A stretch of 34,284 bases of DNA, taken from a virus. Position 1 is the first letter of the stretch. The number at the start of each line of letters is the position of its first letter. Location of the stretch: IMG/VR virus record IMGVR_UViG_3300046466_000220, positions 1 to 34,284 of that record; one strand, given 5' to 3'. Positions 14,172 through 21,613 of the stretch are shown one piece after another. The notes under the pieces were generated by a model that was not told where the DNA came from, ran no database searches, and saw only the letters and a program-made list of their open reading frames with translations. The position numbers and the translations under genes are program-made.

Positions 14172-14251
14172 TATTGAAAAAAGATATTAATAGGGAAATG
14201 TTATAAAACTTTTTACGAACAAAGTCCAACCTATTGATATACCTTTAATTA

Positions 14252-14836
14252 TTAATCTGTTGTTGCAGTTATTCCTGTACCAGTAATTGTGATTCCAGTT
14301 CCAGAAGCAACATATTCTCTTGGCATTTCAAATTGTCTTGCCATAAGAGAAATAGTCATTCCGTTTTCGTCAGAATAAGCAGCCCCTGTACCACCTTCAG
14401 CAGATGCAAAATTACCAAAAGTTTGATTTCTAGTTTCGTCTTTAGTGTTGCTATATTTTTCAGAAACACCTATAACAAAAGCCTTGTCATTAGTGTCTAC
14501 AGCGATTATCATTAAACAAGCGTTTAACATATCTTGAATCGCATTAAATTTACTCACATCCATTTTTGGAACATTAAAAGAAAGACCACACTCAAAAGCG
14601 GTTGAGCCATTCTCTTTAGTTGCATTAACTGTTAATGCTGGAGTTTCATTTTTAAATTCATAAACACCCCAAGTAGCATCTGTTCCACCAGTATCTTTTA
14701 TACTTGTAATTGTATGAGTGCTTGTCCCATATAAGATTGTATCTCCAGTAGCCCAAGACCTTAGCAGTATGTGTTTTATACCGCCAGTTGCTTGTAAGTC
14801 TGAACATCCAATCGCTAAACCTGTATCTATTGCCAT
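14252..14836 (-). CDS. major tail (tube)-like virion protein, 194 aa
   Basis: Beta-rich: MAIDTGLAIGCSDLQATGGI start, GVYEFKNETPALTVNATKEN, a helix around FNAIQDMLNACLMIIAVDTN, then KAFVIGVSEKYSNTKDETRN and GAAYSDENGMTISLMARQFE. A strand, helix, then DxxDxxFVIGxSExYxxT... layout is one I associate with Bacteroidota phage tail-tube proteins. It directly follows the capsid gene and the hairpin. A head decoration protein is the main alternative. Confidence 0.5.
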   Translation of the reverse strand: MAIDTGLAIGCSDLQATGGIKHILLRSWATGDTILYGTSTHTITSIKDTGGTDATWGVYEFKNETPALTVNATKENGSTAFECGLSFNVPKMDVSKFNAIQDMLNACLMIIAVDTNDKAFVIGVSEKYSNTKDETRNQTFGNFASAEGGTGAAYSDENGMTISLMARQFEMPREYVASGTGITITGTGITATTD

Positions 14837-14873
14837 TTTATTTTATTTTTATTGATTATTCAAAAGTAATTAA

Positions 14874-14896
14874 GAGAGGAGGACTAGCCTCCCCTC
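14874..14896 (-). terminator. strong hairpin between capsid and tail-tube-like genes
   Basis: On the minus strand GAGGGGAGG, a 5-base loop, and CCTCCTCTC form a 9-bp stem (one G-U; on the plus strand this pair is a mismatch, so the fold is better in the minus transcript). A weak T-rich stretch follows. Probably an attenuator or 3' stabiliser of capsid mRNA. Confidence 0.5.
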
Positions 14897-14911
14897 ATTA
14901 TTACATTATTA

Positions 14912-15937
14912 TTATGTTGTTATTACTCCCCATTGAACTAAAGAAGGGTATAAGAACTGTACTCCTAACTTGAAGTAACCTCTGAAGAACATTTTTTCTT
15001 CTAAATCATCATAAAATACTTTGAAAGAACCTTCTGGGTCAGTTACATCAGAACCAATGATTAAGTTCTCAACTGCACAGTAACATACACCATTGGTAGT
15101 GTTACCTGTTGCTAATGCACTCTGGTCAGCAAAGATTGCTGGGTTAAGTGCTGCTAAGATAGTATCCCATTCGTACATAGGTACTAATTCAACACCTCTA
15201 AACATTACTCTTCGTATTCCGTCTTGTTGATTAACTATTGCTAAGTCAGCAGAAGAACCTTCTAAGTTTGCTAAATAAGCGTTAAACATTTTAGGTGTTA
15301 CGAACATTTTCTTATCACCTGCTGGTACTTGCTGAAGTGCTGCTGGTGCTTCGTCATATGCTTTTCTTATAAGTCCTATTGCGTGTCCTGCAGTTACAGT
15401 ATCTACAGTAGTCGCACCAGTCTGTTGAACTTGAGCAGCCAATACTGTTGCATCAGCACCCATTAATTTCATCCAACCGTCAAAAGCATCATAATTTGCA
15501 CTTGAGCCATCACCTCCCCATGCTAATCTTACTACATCAGAAGCGATACCATTAACTGCTCTGTTTACGATTGCATTTCCTAATTGAGTTCCCTCAAGGT
15601 TAGTTACATCTGCACCGCTTCGGTACATTTCCTCAATGAAAGTACCTTTAAATTCATCCCAACATTGAGATAAAGCAACTCTACATCTACCTGCAGTTAT
15701 TACTTTGTCATTTACATCAAAAGTTCCACTTTCATTACCAGTGTTACAAGTCGTGTAAGGTTGTACTATGTTTGTTAGAGCAGCAGAAGTGTAAACATTC
15801 ATTTTATGTTTTACATTAGGAATAACTCTATAGTTACGCATAATGTCATCACTTCTAAATACTGGCTCGTAAAATATTTCGTTTAGTTGTGCGCCACCAT
15901 AAGTTGCCGCTATACTATCTGTTGCTACATTTGCCAT
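14912..15937 (-). CDS. major capsid protein, HK97 fold, 341 aa
   Basis: The main shell protein. An N-terminal arm (LNEIFYEPVFRSDDIMRNYR) leads to Thr/Val-rich strands, a central helix (LEGTQLGNAIVNRAVNGIAS), a domain rich in short strands (KKMFVTPKMFNAYLANLEGS, GIRRVMFRGVELVPMY) and a C-terminal GYFKLGVQFLYPSLVQWG. Length and content fit HK97-fold capsids. It follows the protease/scaffold gene and is followed by a strong hairpin. Confidence 0.85.
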   Translation of the reverse strand: MANVATDSIAATYGGAQLNEIFYEPVFRSDDIMRNYRVIPNVKHKMNVYTSAALTNIVQPYTTCNTGNESGTFDVNDKVITAGRCRVALSQCWDEFKGTFIEEMYRSGADVTNLEGTQLGNAIVNRAVNGIASDVVRLAWGGDGSSANYDAFDGWMKLMGADATVLAAQVQQTGATTVDTVTAGHAIGLIRKAYDEAPAALQQVPAGDKKMFVTPKMFNAYLANLEGSSADLAIVNQQDGIRRVMFRGVELVPMYEWDTILAALNPAIFADQSALATGNTTNGVCYCAVENLIIGSDVTDPEGSFKVFYDDLEEKMFFRGYFKLGVQFLYPSLVQWGVITT

Positions 15938-15949
15938 TTTTTTTATTTT

Positions 15950-16360
15950 TTAGTTATTAATTCCTGTGTTAATTCTTCCTGCTAGTGCCGCATAAAAACC
16001 TGCATTAGCATCTTCTTTTTTGTTTTCAACTATTGCAGGGTCTGCTTCAGTTTCAATTTCTGTACCTTTAGCATCTGCTTTGTTGATTTTAGCGTTTAAC
16101 GCCTCAACTTCTCCAGTTAAAGTTTCGTTAGTTCCTTTTGCAGTCGCTAACTCTTCCTCTAATAAAGAGATTTTGTTTGATAACTCAATGTTGTTAGTTT
16201 CAAATGTAGAAATTTTATTCATAATATCTTCATTATCTCCTAAGTTAACAGTTATCGCTGTTTGTTCAGCAACATCTTCAGAAACTTTTACATCACCTTT
16301 TACAGCAGTAACAATCTCTTCAACTTTGTTGTTAAACCATTCTTTTAACTCATTAGTCAT
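15950..16360 (-). CDS. possible internal scaffold protein, 136 aa (nested in the protease gene)
   Basis: An in-frame ATG at 16360 begins MTNELKEWFNNKVEEIVTAV. It follows an AT-rich leader (TAAATAACAAAAAA) like that of other starts here. The product would be only the coiled-coil part of the gene, with heptad-like SNKISLLEEELATAKGTNE (about residues 67-85) and an acidic tail. This matches the scheme in lambda (C with nested Nu3) where the scaffold is made from the end of the protease gene. Independent translation is inferred, not shown. Confidence 0.45.
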   Translation of the reverse strand: MTNELKEWFNNKVEEIVTAVKGDVKVSEDVAEQTAITVNLGDNEDIMNKISTFETNNIELSNKISLLEEELATAKGTNETLTGEVEALNAKINKADAKGTEIETEADPAIVENKKEDANAGFYAALAGRINTGINN

Positions 16361-16984
16361 TTTTTTGTTATTTATATTAATACTTAATTTATTCTGTATT
16401 TCTTCCTGTGTGATGTTTTTAAATTTAGAAACATCATACTTCGCAGCCACTTTGATAGAATCTGATATAGTGTCAATAAAACCATAACTAAATGCTTCAT
16501 TAGCATTTAACCAAGTTTCTTCATCCATCATATCTACAAGAGAATCATATGATAATCCTGTTTTCTTTCTGTAAATGTCTGTAAGTTCACCTGTGATTTT
16601 ATCAAGTGTATCTGCAGTTTTTCTCATGTCTTTTGCTTCACCCATTGAACCTCCCCAAGCGTTATGAATCATAAACAAAGAATTTTCAGCCATAACAACC
16701 TCATCCGCACCAAGAGCAATAATAGTAGCAATACTGGCTGCTATTCCCTCAATGTAGACTGTAGTCTTAGCCTCTCTCCTTTTGATTACATTATACATTG
16801 CCATACCATCAAACACATCTCCACCTAAACTGTTAATGCGTAAATTGATTGGTGTATTCTTTAAATCTTTAATATCAGTAATAAACTCTTGAGCAGTTAC
16901 GCCATAAGTTCCTATTTCATCAAAGATATATACATCAGCAGAATTATCTGCTTTGTTTTGAATGTCGTACCATTTTTTTGTCAT
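15950..16984 (-). CDS. ClpP-like head maturation protease fused to scaffold, about 344 aa
   Basis: Residues about 1-190 are a ClpP-like serine protease: INSLGGDVFDGMAMYNVI, then the nucleophile segment YIEGIAASIATIIALGADEV (Ser84) and MIHNAWGG (His107), with EETWLNANEAFSYGFID as the final conserved block. From about 210 the chain becomes a coiled coil with an acidic end, which matches a scaffold domain removed during maturation. I start at ATG 16984; a GTG at 16990 adds two residues. The next gene is the capsid. Confidence 0.85.
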   Translation of the reverse strand: MTKKWYDIQNKADNSADVYIFDEIGTYGVTAQEFITDIKDLKNTPINLRINSLGGDVFDGMAMYNVIKRREAKTTVYIEGIAASIATIIALGADEVVMAENSLFMIHNAWGGSMGEAKDMRKTADTLDKITGELTDIYRKKTGLSYDSLVDMMDEETWLNANEAFSYGFIDTISDSIKVAAKYDVSKFKNITQEEIQNKLSININNKKMTNELKEWFNNKVEEIVTAVKGDVKVSEDVAEQTAITVNLGDNEDIMNKISTFETNNIELSNKISLLEEELATAKGTNETLTGEVEALNAKINKADAKGTEIETEADPAIVENKKEDANAGFYAALAGRINTGINN

Positions 16985-17040
16985 AGGCACAAAAATATAA
17001 TTAAGTAAAAATATATTTACCTAATTTTCTTACAAAACTT

Positions 17041-17379
17041 TTAATGGGTAATATTGCTAGAGGCAGAAGATTTTTTTCTTTCTTTATATACTATATTTTG
17101 CGCTTGACTTTCGCTTATATCGTACTTTATAGACAAATCCATCCAAGTGTGAGTTCTACTTCCCTTATTAGTGACCAGCATTCTATCAAAGTCTGCGATA
17201 ACCATAAAATTCCTAAGTCTTTTAGGTTCTATAATGCCTTTCTCAACAAAATGCTTTACAACATCTTTACAAGTTGGATATAAACCAAATCTTTTCTCTA
17301 ATGTTGCCCCAGCAATTTCAATGAAGTCTTTGACTACATCAATTTTATTTTGTTTTTGCTTTTTTCTTTTTTGAGGCAT
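17041..17379 (-). CDS. basic HTH protein, 112 aa
   Basis: A basic start (MPQKRKKQKQNKID), a helical middle (DFIEIAGATLEKRFGLYPTC) and a C-terminal helix-turn-helix pattern: TWMDLSIKYDISESQAQNIVYKE, close in shape to Mor/sigma-like DNA-binding ends. It could regulate late genes or take part in packaging, but neither is shown. It overlaps the previous gene by 35 bases. Confidence 0.6.
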   Translation of the reverse strand: MPQKRKKQKQNKIDVVKDFIEIAGATLEKRFGLYPTCKDVVKHFVEKGIIEPKRLRNFMVIADFDRMLVTNKGSRTHTWMDLSIKYDISESQAQNIVYKERKKSSASSNITH

Positions 17380-17656
17380 TAGTAGTTTTTATTGTTTTTT
17401 CTGGAGTGCTTTCTATCTCTATCCATTCGTCAACCATTTTCTCCCAAAACTTATTTACTGCTGCCCTACAAGATGTGCACTTTAAGTCTTGCTTCTGAGT
17501 AGGAAATAACAAATGCCACTCTGCAAACATTAAGTTTAATGATTCACCATGATAAGTGGGAAAGTTTCTCATGTGTTTTTGATTTCTGATAACAGCCTCA
17601 GTCATCATTCTTCTTTTGTCCTTGTTGTAGTTTTCTGCGATTTCTTTAAAATTCAT
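17345..17656 (-). CDS. small protein with a CxxC motif, 103 aa
   Basis: I use the ATG at 17656 (MNFKEIAENYNKDK), ten bases after the previous stop; an in-frame start at 17695 would overlap that gene. It is a helical protein with KCTSCRAAVNKFWEKMVDEW near residues 68-88, a CxxC region with one later helix. It ends Lys-rich (NASKKKKAKTK). It lies in a row of four small genes between tape measure and protease. Function unknown. Confidence 0.6.
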   Translation of the reverse strand: MNFKEIAENYNKDKRRMMTEAVIRNQKHMRNFPTYHGESLNLMFAEWHLLFPTQKQDLKCTSCRAAVNKFWEKMVDEWIEIESTPEKTIKTTNASKKKKAKTK

Positions 17657-17666
17657 ATGTTTTATT

Positions 17667-17861
17667 TTACCATTTGTTTTCTGGGCATTTCCCAAAAAAA
17701 TCTTTAGTTAGTGAAGTCTTTGCATCTAGGAAGCACTTGCATTTATTACATCTTGCACCTGTTGCTATCTTTGGTCTTTTAAGTAACATAAAGTTTCGGT
17801 AAAAACTACAACTTTTACATATGTCTAATCTTTGTAATTTGGTTTTTTTGTCAACAAACAT
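17667..17861 (-). CDS. small zinc-ribbon-like protein, 64 aa
   Basis: Cys pairs at ICKSC (15-18) and RCNKCKC (38-43), and a late FFGKCPENKW. The two CxxC knuckles and compact size are typical of a zinc ribbon. Proteins of this type are common in phage head or tail modules without a clear function. Overlaps the 29-aa membrane peptide by 11 bases. Confidence 0.65.
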   Translation of the reverse strand: MFVDKKTKLQRLDICKSCSFYRNFMLLKRPKIATGARCNKCKCFLDAKTSLTKDFFGKCPENKW

Positions 17862-17940
17862 TTGTTAGCATTCCTAAAGTTAATATTGTTATTATAAGAG
17901 TAAAATAAATTACATATATTTTAAACTGTTCTGATTTCAT
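17851..17940 (-). CDS. membrane micropeptide, 29 aa
   Basis: MKSEQFKIYV start followed by one hydrophobic helix (IYFTLIITILTLGML). The ATG shares its first base with the stop of the tape measure gene (TAATG), and its stop overlaps the zinc-ribbon gene start. Function unknown. Confidence 0.45.
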   Translation of the reverse strand: MKSEQFKIYVIYFTLIITILTLGMLTNVC

Positions 17941-20234
17941 TATATTCTTGCGTCTGACTGTATCACATTTACAGCATTTTGACTGCTTGTAATATCCGCC
18001 TCAACAACTACAACTTTACTCTGACCTCCCATAGCCCCCATCATTTGATTCTGTCCTAAAGCATTGAATTGCTGCTGTGAGAATGAAGGCATATTAAGTA
18101 ATCCCCCATCCGCAAACTTAACACCCCCTCCTGCAGAGTTCATTGCTGATAATTGATTTCTAAACATTGATGTACTTCTTTTATTTATTACTGCCTCACC
18201 TCCCTCTAACTCAACTACTCTTCCTCCTACTGCAAACTTCTCACCTCCTTGTGCGTGTGACCTGCCATTTACCATACCGCCATTTGCGAATTTATCAGGA
18301 ATCATAGCCATACCTTTGTCCACTAAACCTGCTACTAATAAACCTGCACCTGCCCCTACTATTAAGTTCATAGGAAAAGGAACAGTTTTCATAATGTTTT
18401 TTATTTGTATAGCGACAGCCTCCATAATATGCGCTCTTATAACAGACTTTACTGCCTCCATAGCGTTTTGCCCTGAAAGAGCAGCCCTTACGATATCCTC
18501 TTCTAATCTTTTATCTTTATCTTTAGCGGAATCAGCATTTAATTGTTTTTCTAAATTAAAAAGTTGAGTCATCATAACTTCTCTTTGCTCGGTGGTATAC
18601 ACCAACTGACTTAATAATCTCTTTAAGTCATCTATTTCTTGTTGTATTAGTCTTTTTCTTAATTCAGCCATTTGTTCTTCTTTTAGGCTTCCTTCCATCA
18701 TTAATCCTAATTGAAAATCATTTATTTCCCTATCTAAATCTAATTTTATTCTAGTTACTCTAATTAACTCTTTAGTATCCTCTGTTTCCTTTTCTTTTTC
18801 TTTCTTCTTTTTCTTTTTTGTTGGTATTATTTTTGTTTCTAAGTCTAATTCTTCTTTGTATAAACGATTTAATTCTGCTAAAGCAGTTCCTAATTGAGAG
18901 TATAAATCTTTTTCATCTTGGTTTTCTTGATTTAAAATATTTTTTGAATTTATTATTCTTGCAGTTTCTATTCTTTCTTCTTCTAAAACTTTTATTCTTT
19001 GTTTTATAAACTCTGCTTTTGTTTTTCCATAAATTTTTTGGTCTTCCTCACTTAAAGTTTTAAATAATTCAATCTGGTCTTCTAAAGAGGCTTTTACTAT
19101 TGACATTTGGTCTGCTACTATGTCTTGCGCCCACTCTTTATTGGTTTTATTATAGTCAGTTAAATTATTTAAAAGTTGAGTTGTTACATCTACTATATTT
19201 CTAATTGATGTTGTTATTTTTCCTGCCCCTTCAATAATACCAATTTGAAATCCCTCCCAAGCAGAAGTAAGTTCTCTAAAATCTCCTTCTAATGTATCGC
19301 CAATAATTTCTGACATTTCTTTTGCCGCCCCATTTGCCTCTAAAAGTGCATCTCTTAATATTAAAGCATTATCCGCACTTGTAAGCATTTGTTCAAAGGC
19401 TGCTGCTTGTCTTAAGTCAACAACCTCCATGATGTCAGCCATATTTCCTCCTTCTTTCACAAATTTTCTCATTGCAGGTAGCAATTCGTCAAACGAGTGA
19501 ATTGTTTTTCCAAAAGATTTTGTCAGGTCAGATGTTGGAGATTGCATCTTTAACAATATGTTTCTTAAAGATGTACCTGCAATAGAAGCCTCAATACCTG
19601 AATCTGCAAGTTTTGCCATTATTGCTGCTGTATCTTCTATAGAGAATCCTGCAGACTTTGCAATCGGTGCTACTTTAGTCATAGATGTTTGCCATTTTTC
19701 AATATCTAATGCAGAACTTGTAAAAGCAACAGCCATAACATCAACAACTCTTTGTGTTTCAGTAGCATCTAAGCCAAAACCTCTTACTGCAGAACCTGCT
19801 ACTATTGCTGCTCTTGCTAAATCACTACCTGTTGCCGTTGCAAGTTGTATGGTTGCTTCTTGAGCATTTAATATCTCTTCTGTTGTAAAACCTAATTTTG
19901 CATAATTTTCTTGTAAAGAACCTACTTGAGTTGCTGTAAAAAATGTAGTCCGACCTAATTGCTTAGCAGTAGTGGATAATTTGAAAAAATCTCTCTCGGT
20001 TGCCCCAGAAACCGCTTTTACTTTTGCCATTTGAAATTCAAAATCTCTAAATGTTTTTATTCCTGCCCCTATGGCTTGAGTTATTTGTCTAAATGCTGCA
20101 ACTGCACCTAATACTCCTGCAGCCATCTTCCCAAAACTTCTAGTTGTAGTTCCAGTTCTTTTCTCTAATCTTTGTAAATCTTTTTCTCCTTGTACGACTA
20201 CCTGTACTACTATCTTTTCTGTATTTGTTGCCAT
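17940..20234 (-). CDS. tail tape measure protein, TP901 type, 764 aa
   Basis: Fills the tail tube and sets tail length. The N-terminal third (about residues 60-330) carries the TP901 core pattern: FQMAKVKAVSGATERDFFKL, TQVGSLQENYAKLGFTTEEI, GSAVRGFGLDATETQRVVDV and ASIAGTSLRNILLKMQSPTS. Long coiled-coil parts follow (about 370-600, with KKKKKKEKEKETED), then a hydrophobic stretch (LIVGAGAGLLVAGLV, about 640) and Gly-rich repeats with FANGGMVNG, KFAVGGRV and KFADGGLL. At about 0.15 nm per residue it implies a tail near 115 nm. In a siphovirus the tube is non-contractile. Confidence 0.85.
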   Translation of the reverse strand: MATNTEKIVVQVVVQGEKDLQRLEKRTGTTTRSFGKMAAGVLGAVAAFRQITQAIGAGIKTFRDFEFQMAKVKAVSGATERDFFKLSTTAKQLGRTTFFTATQVGSLQENYAKLGFTTEEILNAQEATIQLATATGSDLARAAIVAGSAVRGFGLDATETQRVVDVMAVAFTSSALDIEKWQTSMTKVAPIAKSAGFSIEDTAAIMAKLADSGIEASIAGTSLRNILLKMQSPTSDLTKSFGKTIHSFDELLPAMRKFVKEGGNMADIMEVVDLRQAAAFEQMLTSADNALILRDALLEANGAAKEMSEIIGDTLEGDFRELTSAWEGFQIGIIEGAGKITTSIRNIVDVTTQLLNNLTDYNKTNKEWAQDIVADQMSIVKASLEDQIELFKTLSEEDQKIYGKTKAEFIKQRIKVLEEERIETARIINSKNILNQENQDEKDLYSQLGTALAELNRLYKEELDLETKIIPTKKKKKKEKEKETEDTKELIRVTRIKLDLDREINDFQLGLMMEGSLKEEQMAELRKRLIQQEIDDLKRLLSQLVYTTEQREVMMTQLFNLEKQLNADSAKDKDKRLEEDIVRAALSGQNAMEAVKSVIRAHIMEAVAIQIKNIMKTVPFPMNLIVGAGAGLLVAGLVDKGMAMIPDKFANGGMVNGRSHAQGGEKFAVGGRVVELEGGEAVINKRSTSMFRNQLSAMNSAGGGVKFADGGLLNMPSFSQQQFNALGQNQMMGAMGGQSKVVVVEADITSSQNAVNVIQSDARI

Positions 20235-20246
20235 ATATATTAAATA

Positions 20247-20759
20247 TTAAAATGCCTTAGTGACATTTGATTTTGGATTATTCTTTTTAATTTTGTCTGC
20301 TATCATGTTCGCTACATCTACTCCTATTGATGGTGCTAACTTTGCTACTACCTCTTTCTTCTTTTTATTTGCTACATATCCTGCAAAATTTGTTCTTCTT
20401 AAAGCGTTACCCTCAGTCCAAAAAACATAAGGTTTCCCATATCCCTTTCTTATCATCTTAGCGTAAATCCTAGTAATTGCTGCTGGTGTTGACTCTATAC
20501 CTCTTTTTGCCCTTACCCAAGATGCAATTGCATTATAACTAGGAGTTTTAGCAAAGATTGGATTGTTAACTGCTTTCCAGTAACTAACAGAAGAAAACAC
20601 ATTAACTGTATTAGATTTTTTGTCTACATGATATTTAAGACCTCTACTTAACCTACCAGTAGCGTTATGCTTTTGGTCAATAAGTTCTTGCTGCAAACCC
20701 TTTCTAAGCATAACACCAACCTCTGTTAAAGTTCTATTTGTATGCGTAAGTTTCATCAT
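20247..20759 (-). CDS. tail completion protein, HK97 gp10-like candidate, 170 aa
   Basis: Start chosen at ATG 20759 (MMKLTHTNRTLT), which shares a base with the previous stop; 20795 would overlap it. The body has LRKGLQQELIDQKHNATGRL and SRGLKYHVDKKSNTVNVFSS, close to the pattern of gp10-like tail completion proteins. A basic middle (WVRAKRGIESTPAAITRIYA) and a C-terminal helix (IGVDVANMIADKIKK) follow. It lies directly before the tape measure gene. Confidence 0.55.
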   Translation of the reverse strand: MMKLTHTNRTLTEVGVMLRKGLQQELIDQKHNATGRLSRGLKYHVDKKSNTVNVFSSVSYWKAVNNPIFAKTPSYNAIASWVRAKRGIESTPAAITRIYAKMIRKGYGKPYVFWTEGNALRRTNFAGYVANKKKKEVVAKLAPSIGVDVANMIADKIKKNNPKSNVTKAF

Positions 20760-21610
20760 TATTCGTTTATAGTTTCTAAAATTGTGGTTAAACAAGATTC
20801 AGACGCTACAGAACCCCCTCCATCTGCTGCTACTCTTGTAGAGAAGGCAGCCGTAAGGTCACCAACTGGGTCTGGTATTGTGTACGCTGCCGTACCTATA
20901 GAATCGTTGCCTTTTATGTATCTTCTTAATACTTTATGTGCATTACCAAATCTATCTTCAGCATATATAGGAATTAAATACTCTTGCTTCTCTTGTATTG
21001 ATATATTTGACATCGCAAAAGCATTCTGCGCTGAAGTTTCTTCTGTTGTGAAATATATTAAAATAATATCATTAGCAGTTTCAGAGGTAAAGTTTGATGT
21101 TACTATCCCTGTAGATGTGTTGGTAACAGGGAGTGTTATTGACACAGACGAAGTTTCTGCATATGTATCTTCAGAAGGTGTGTATGTTTTTACATATAAA
21201 GTTCCTATTGCAGTACTTATAGTGCTTTGAATTTTTATTTGATACTCTTTGCTTTCTGTTAAAGGTAATTTTTGGTATATTCCAGAGTAAGAATCTAAAC
21301 CTCCAGTTTTCTGACCATAAAACAAAAAATAATTTGCAAGAGTAGTTGGTGCAGAAACTGCTGTGTATGGTGAGCCGCTTGTGTGATACCTATACCATCT
21401 ACCTATGGTTGATGCAGGGCTGTTTATGAGTGCATCAGTATGTGGGTCTGCTGCAGTTGTTGCGTAATCTGTGTCTGCACCCATAGAAGTGCCATAAGCA
21501 AAGGCATTGCCAAAGTTTATGTATTCTCCAGTATAATTTATTACACTAGAAAAAACTTCCAGTCCACTTACATTTGCTATTCCGTTTTGTGTTATTTGTT
21601 TTTTTGCCAT
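20759..21610 (-). CDS. virion protein with beta-sandwich and RVxxDGG-SCL C-terminus, 283 aa
   Basis: Mid-part is beta-rich and Ser/Thr-rich (YQIKIQSTISTAIGTLYVKT, about residues 122-141), like sugar-binding sandwiches of tail tip proteins. A middle stretch reads QEYLIPIYAEDRFGNAHKVL. The last 30 residues, AFSTRVAADGGGSVASESCL and TTILETINE, match the 58-aa protein encoded at 10659-10835. It lies between the large tail protein and the tail completion gene, so probably a tail-tip part. Confidence 0.65.
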   Translation of the reverse strand: MAKKQITQNGIANVSGLEVFSSVINYTGEYINFGNAFAYGTSMGADTDYATTAADPHTDALINSPASTIGRWYRYHTSGSPYTAVSAPTTLANYFLFYGQKTGGLDSYSGIYQKLPLTESKEYQIKIQSTISTAIGTLYVKTYTPSEDTYAETSSVSITLPVTNTSTGIVTSNFTSETANDIILIYFTTEETSAQNAFAMSNISIQEKQEYLIPIYAEDRFGNAHKVLRRYIKGNDSIGTAAYTIPDPVGDLTAAFSTRVAADGGGSVASESCLTTILETINE

Positions 21611-21613
21611 ATC

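Noticed and set aside
16020-16487. Plus-strand open frame of 155 codons
   Set aside because: It lies exactly opposite the coiled-coil part of the protease/scaffold gene, and its composition (Ser/Val/Ile rich) is that of a mirror of Lys/Glu-rich coding sequence. No other plus-strand gene is supported nearby.
20742-21230. Plus-strand open frame of 162 codons
   Set aside because: It is antisense to the well-supported 283-aa virion gene and has no recognisable domain or start context.
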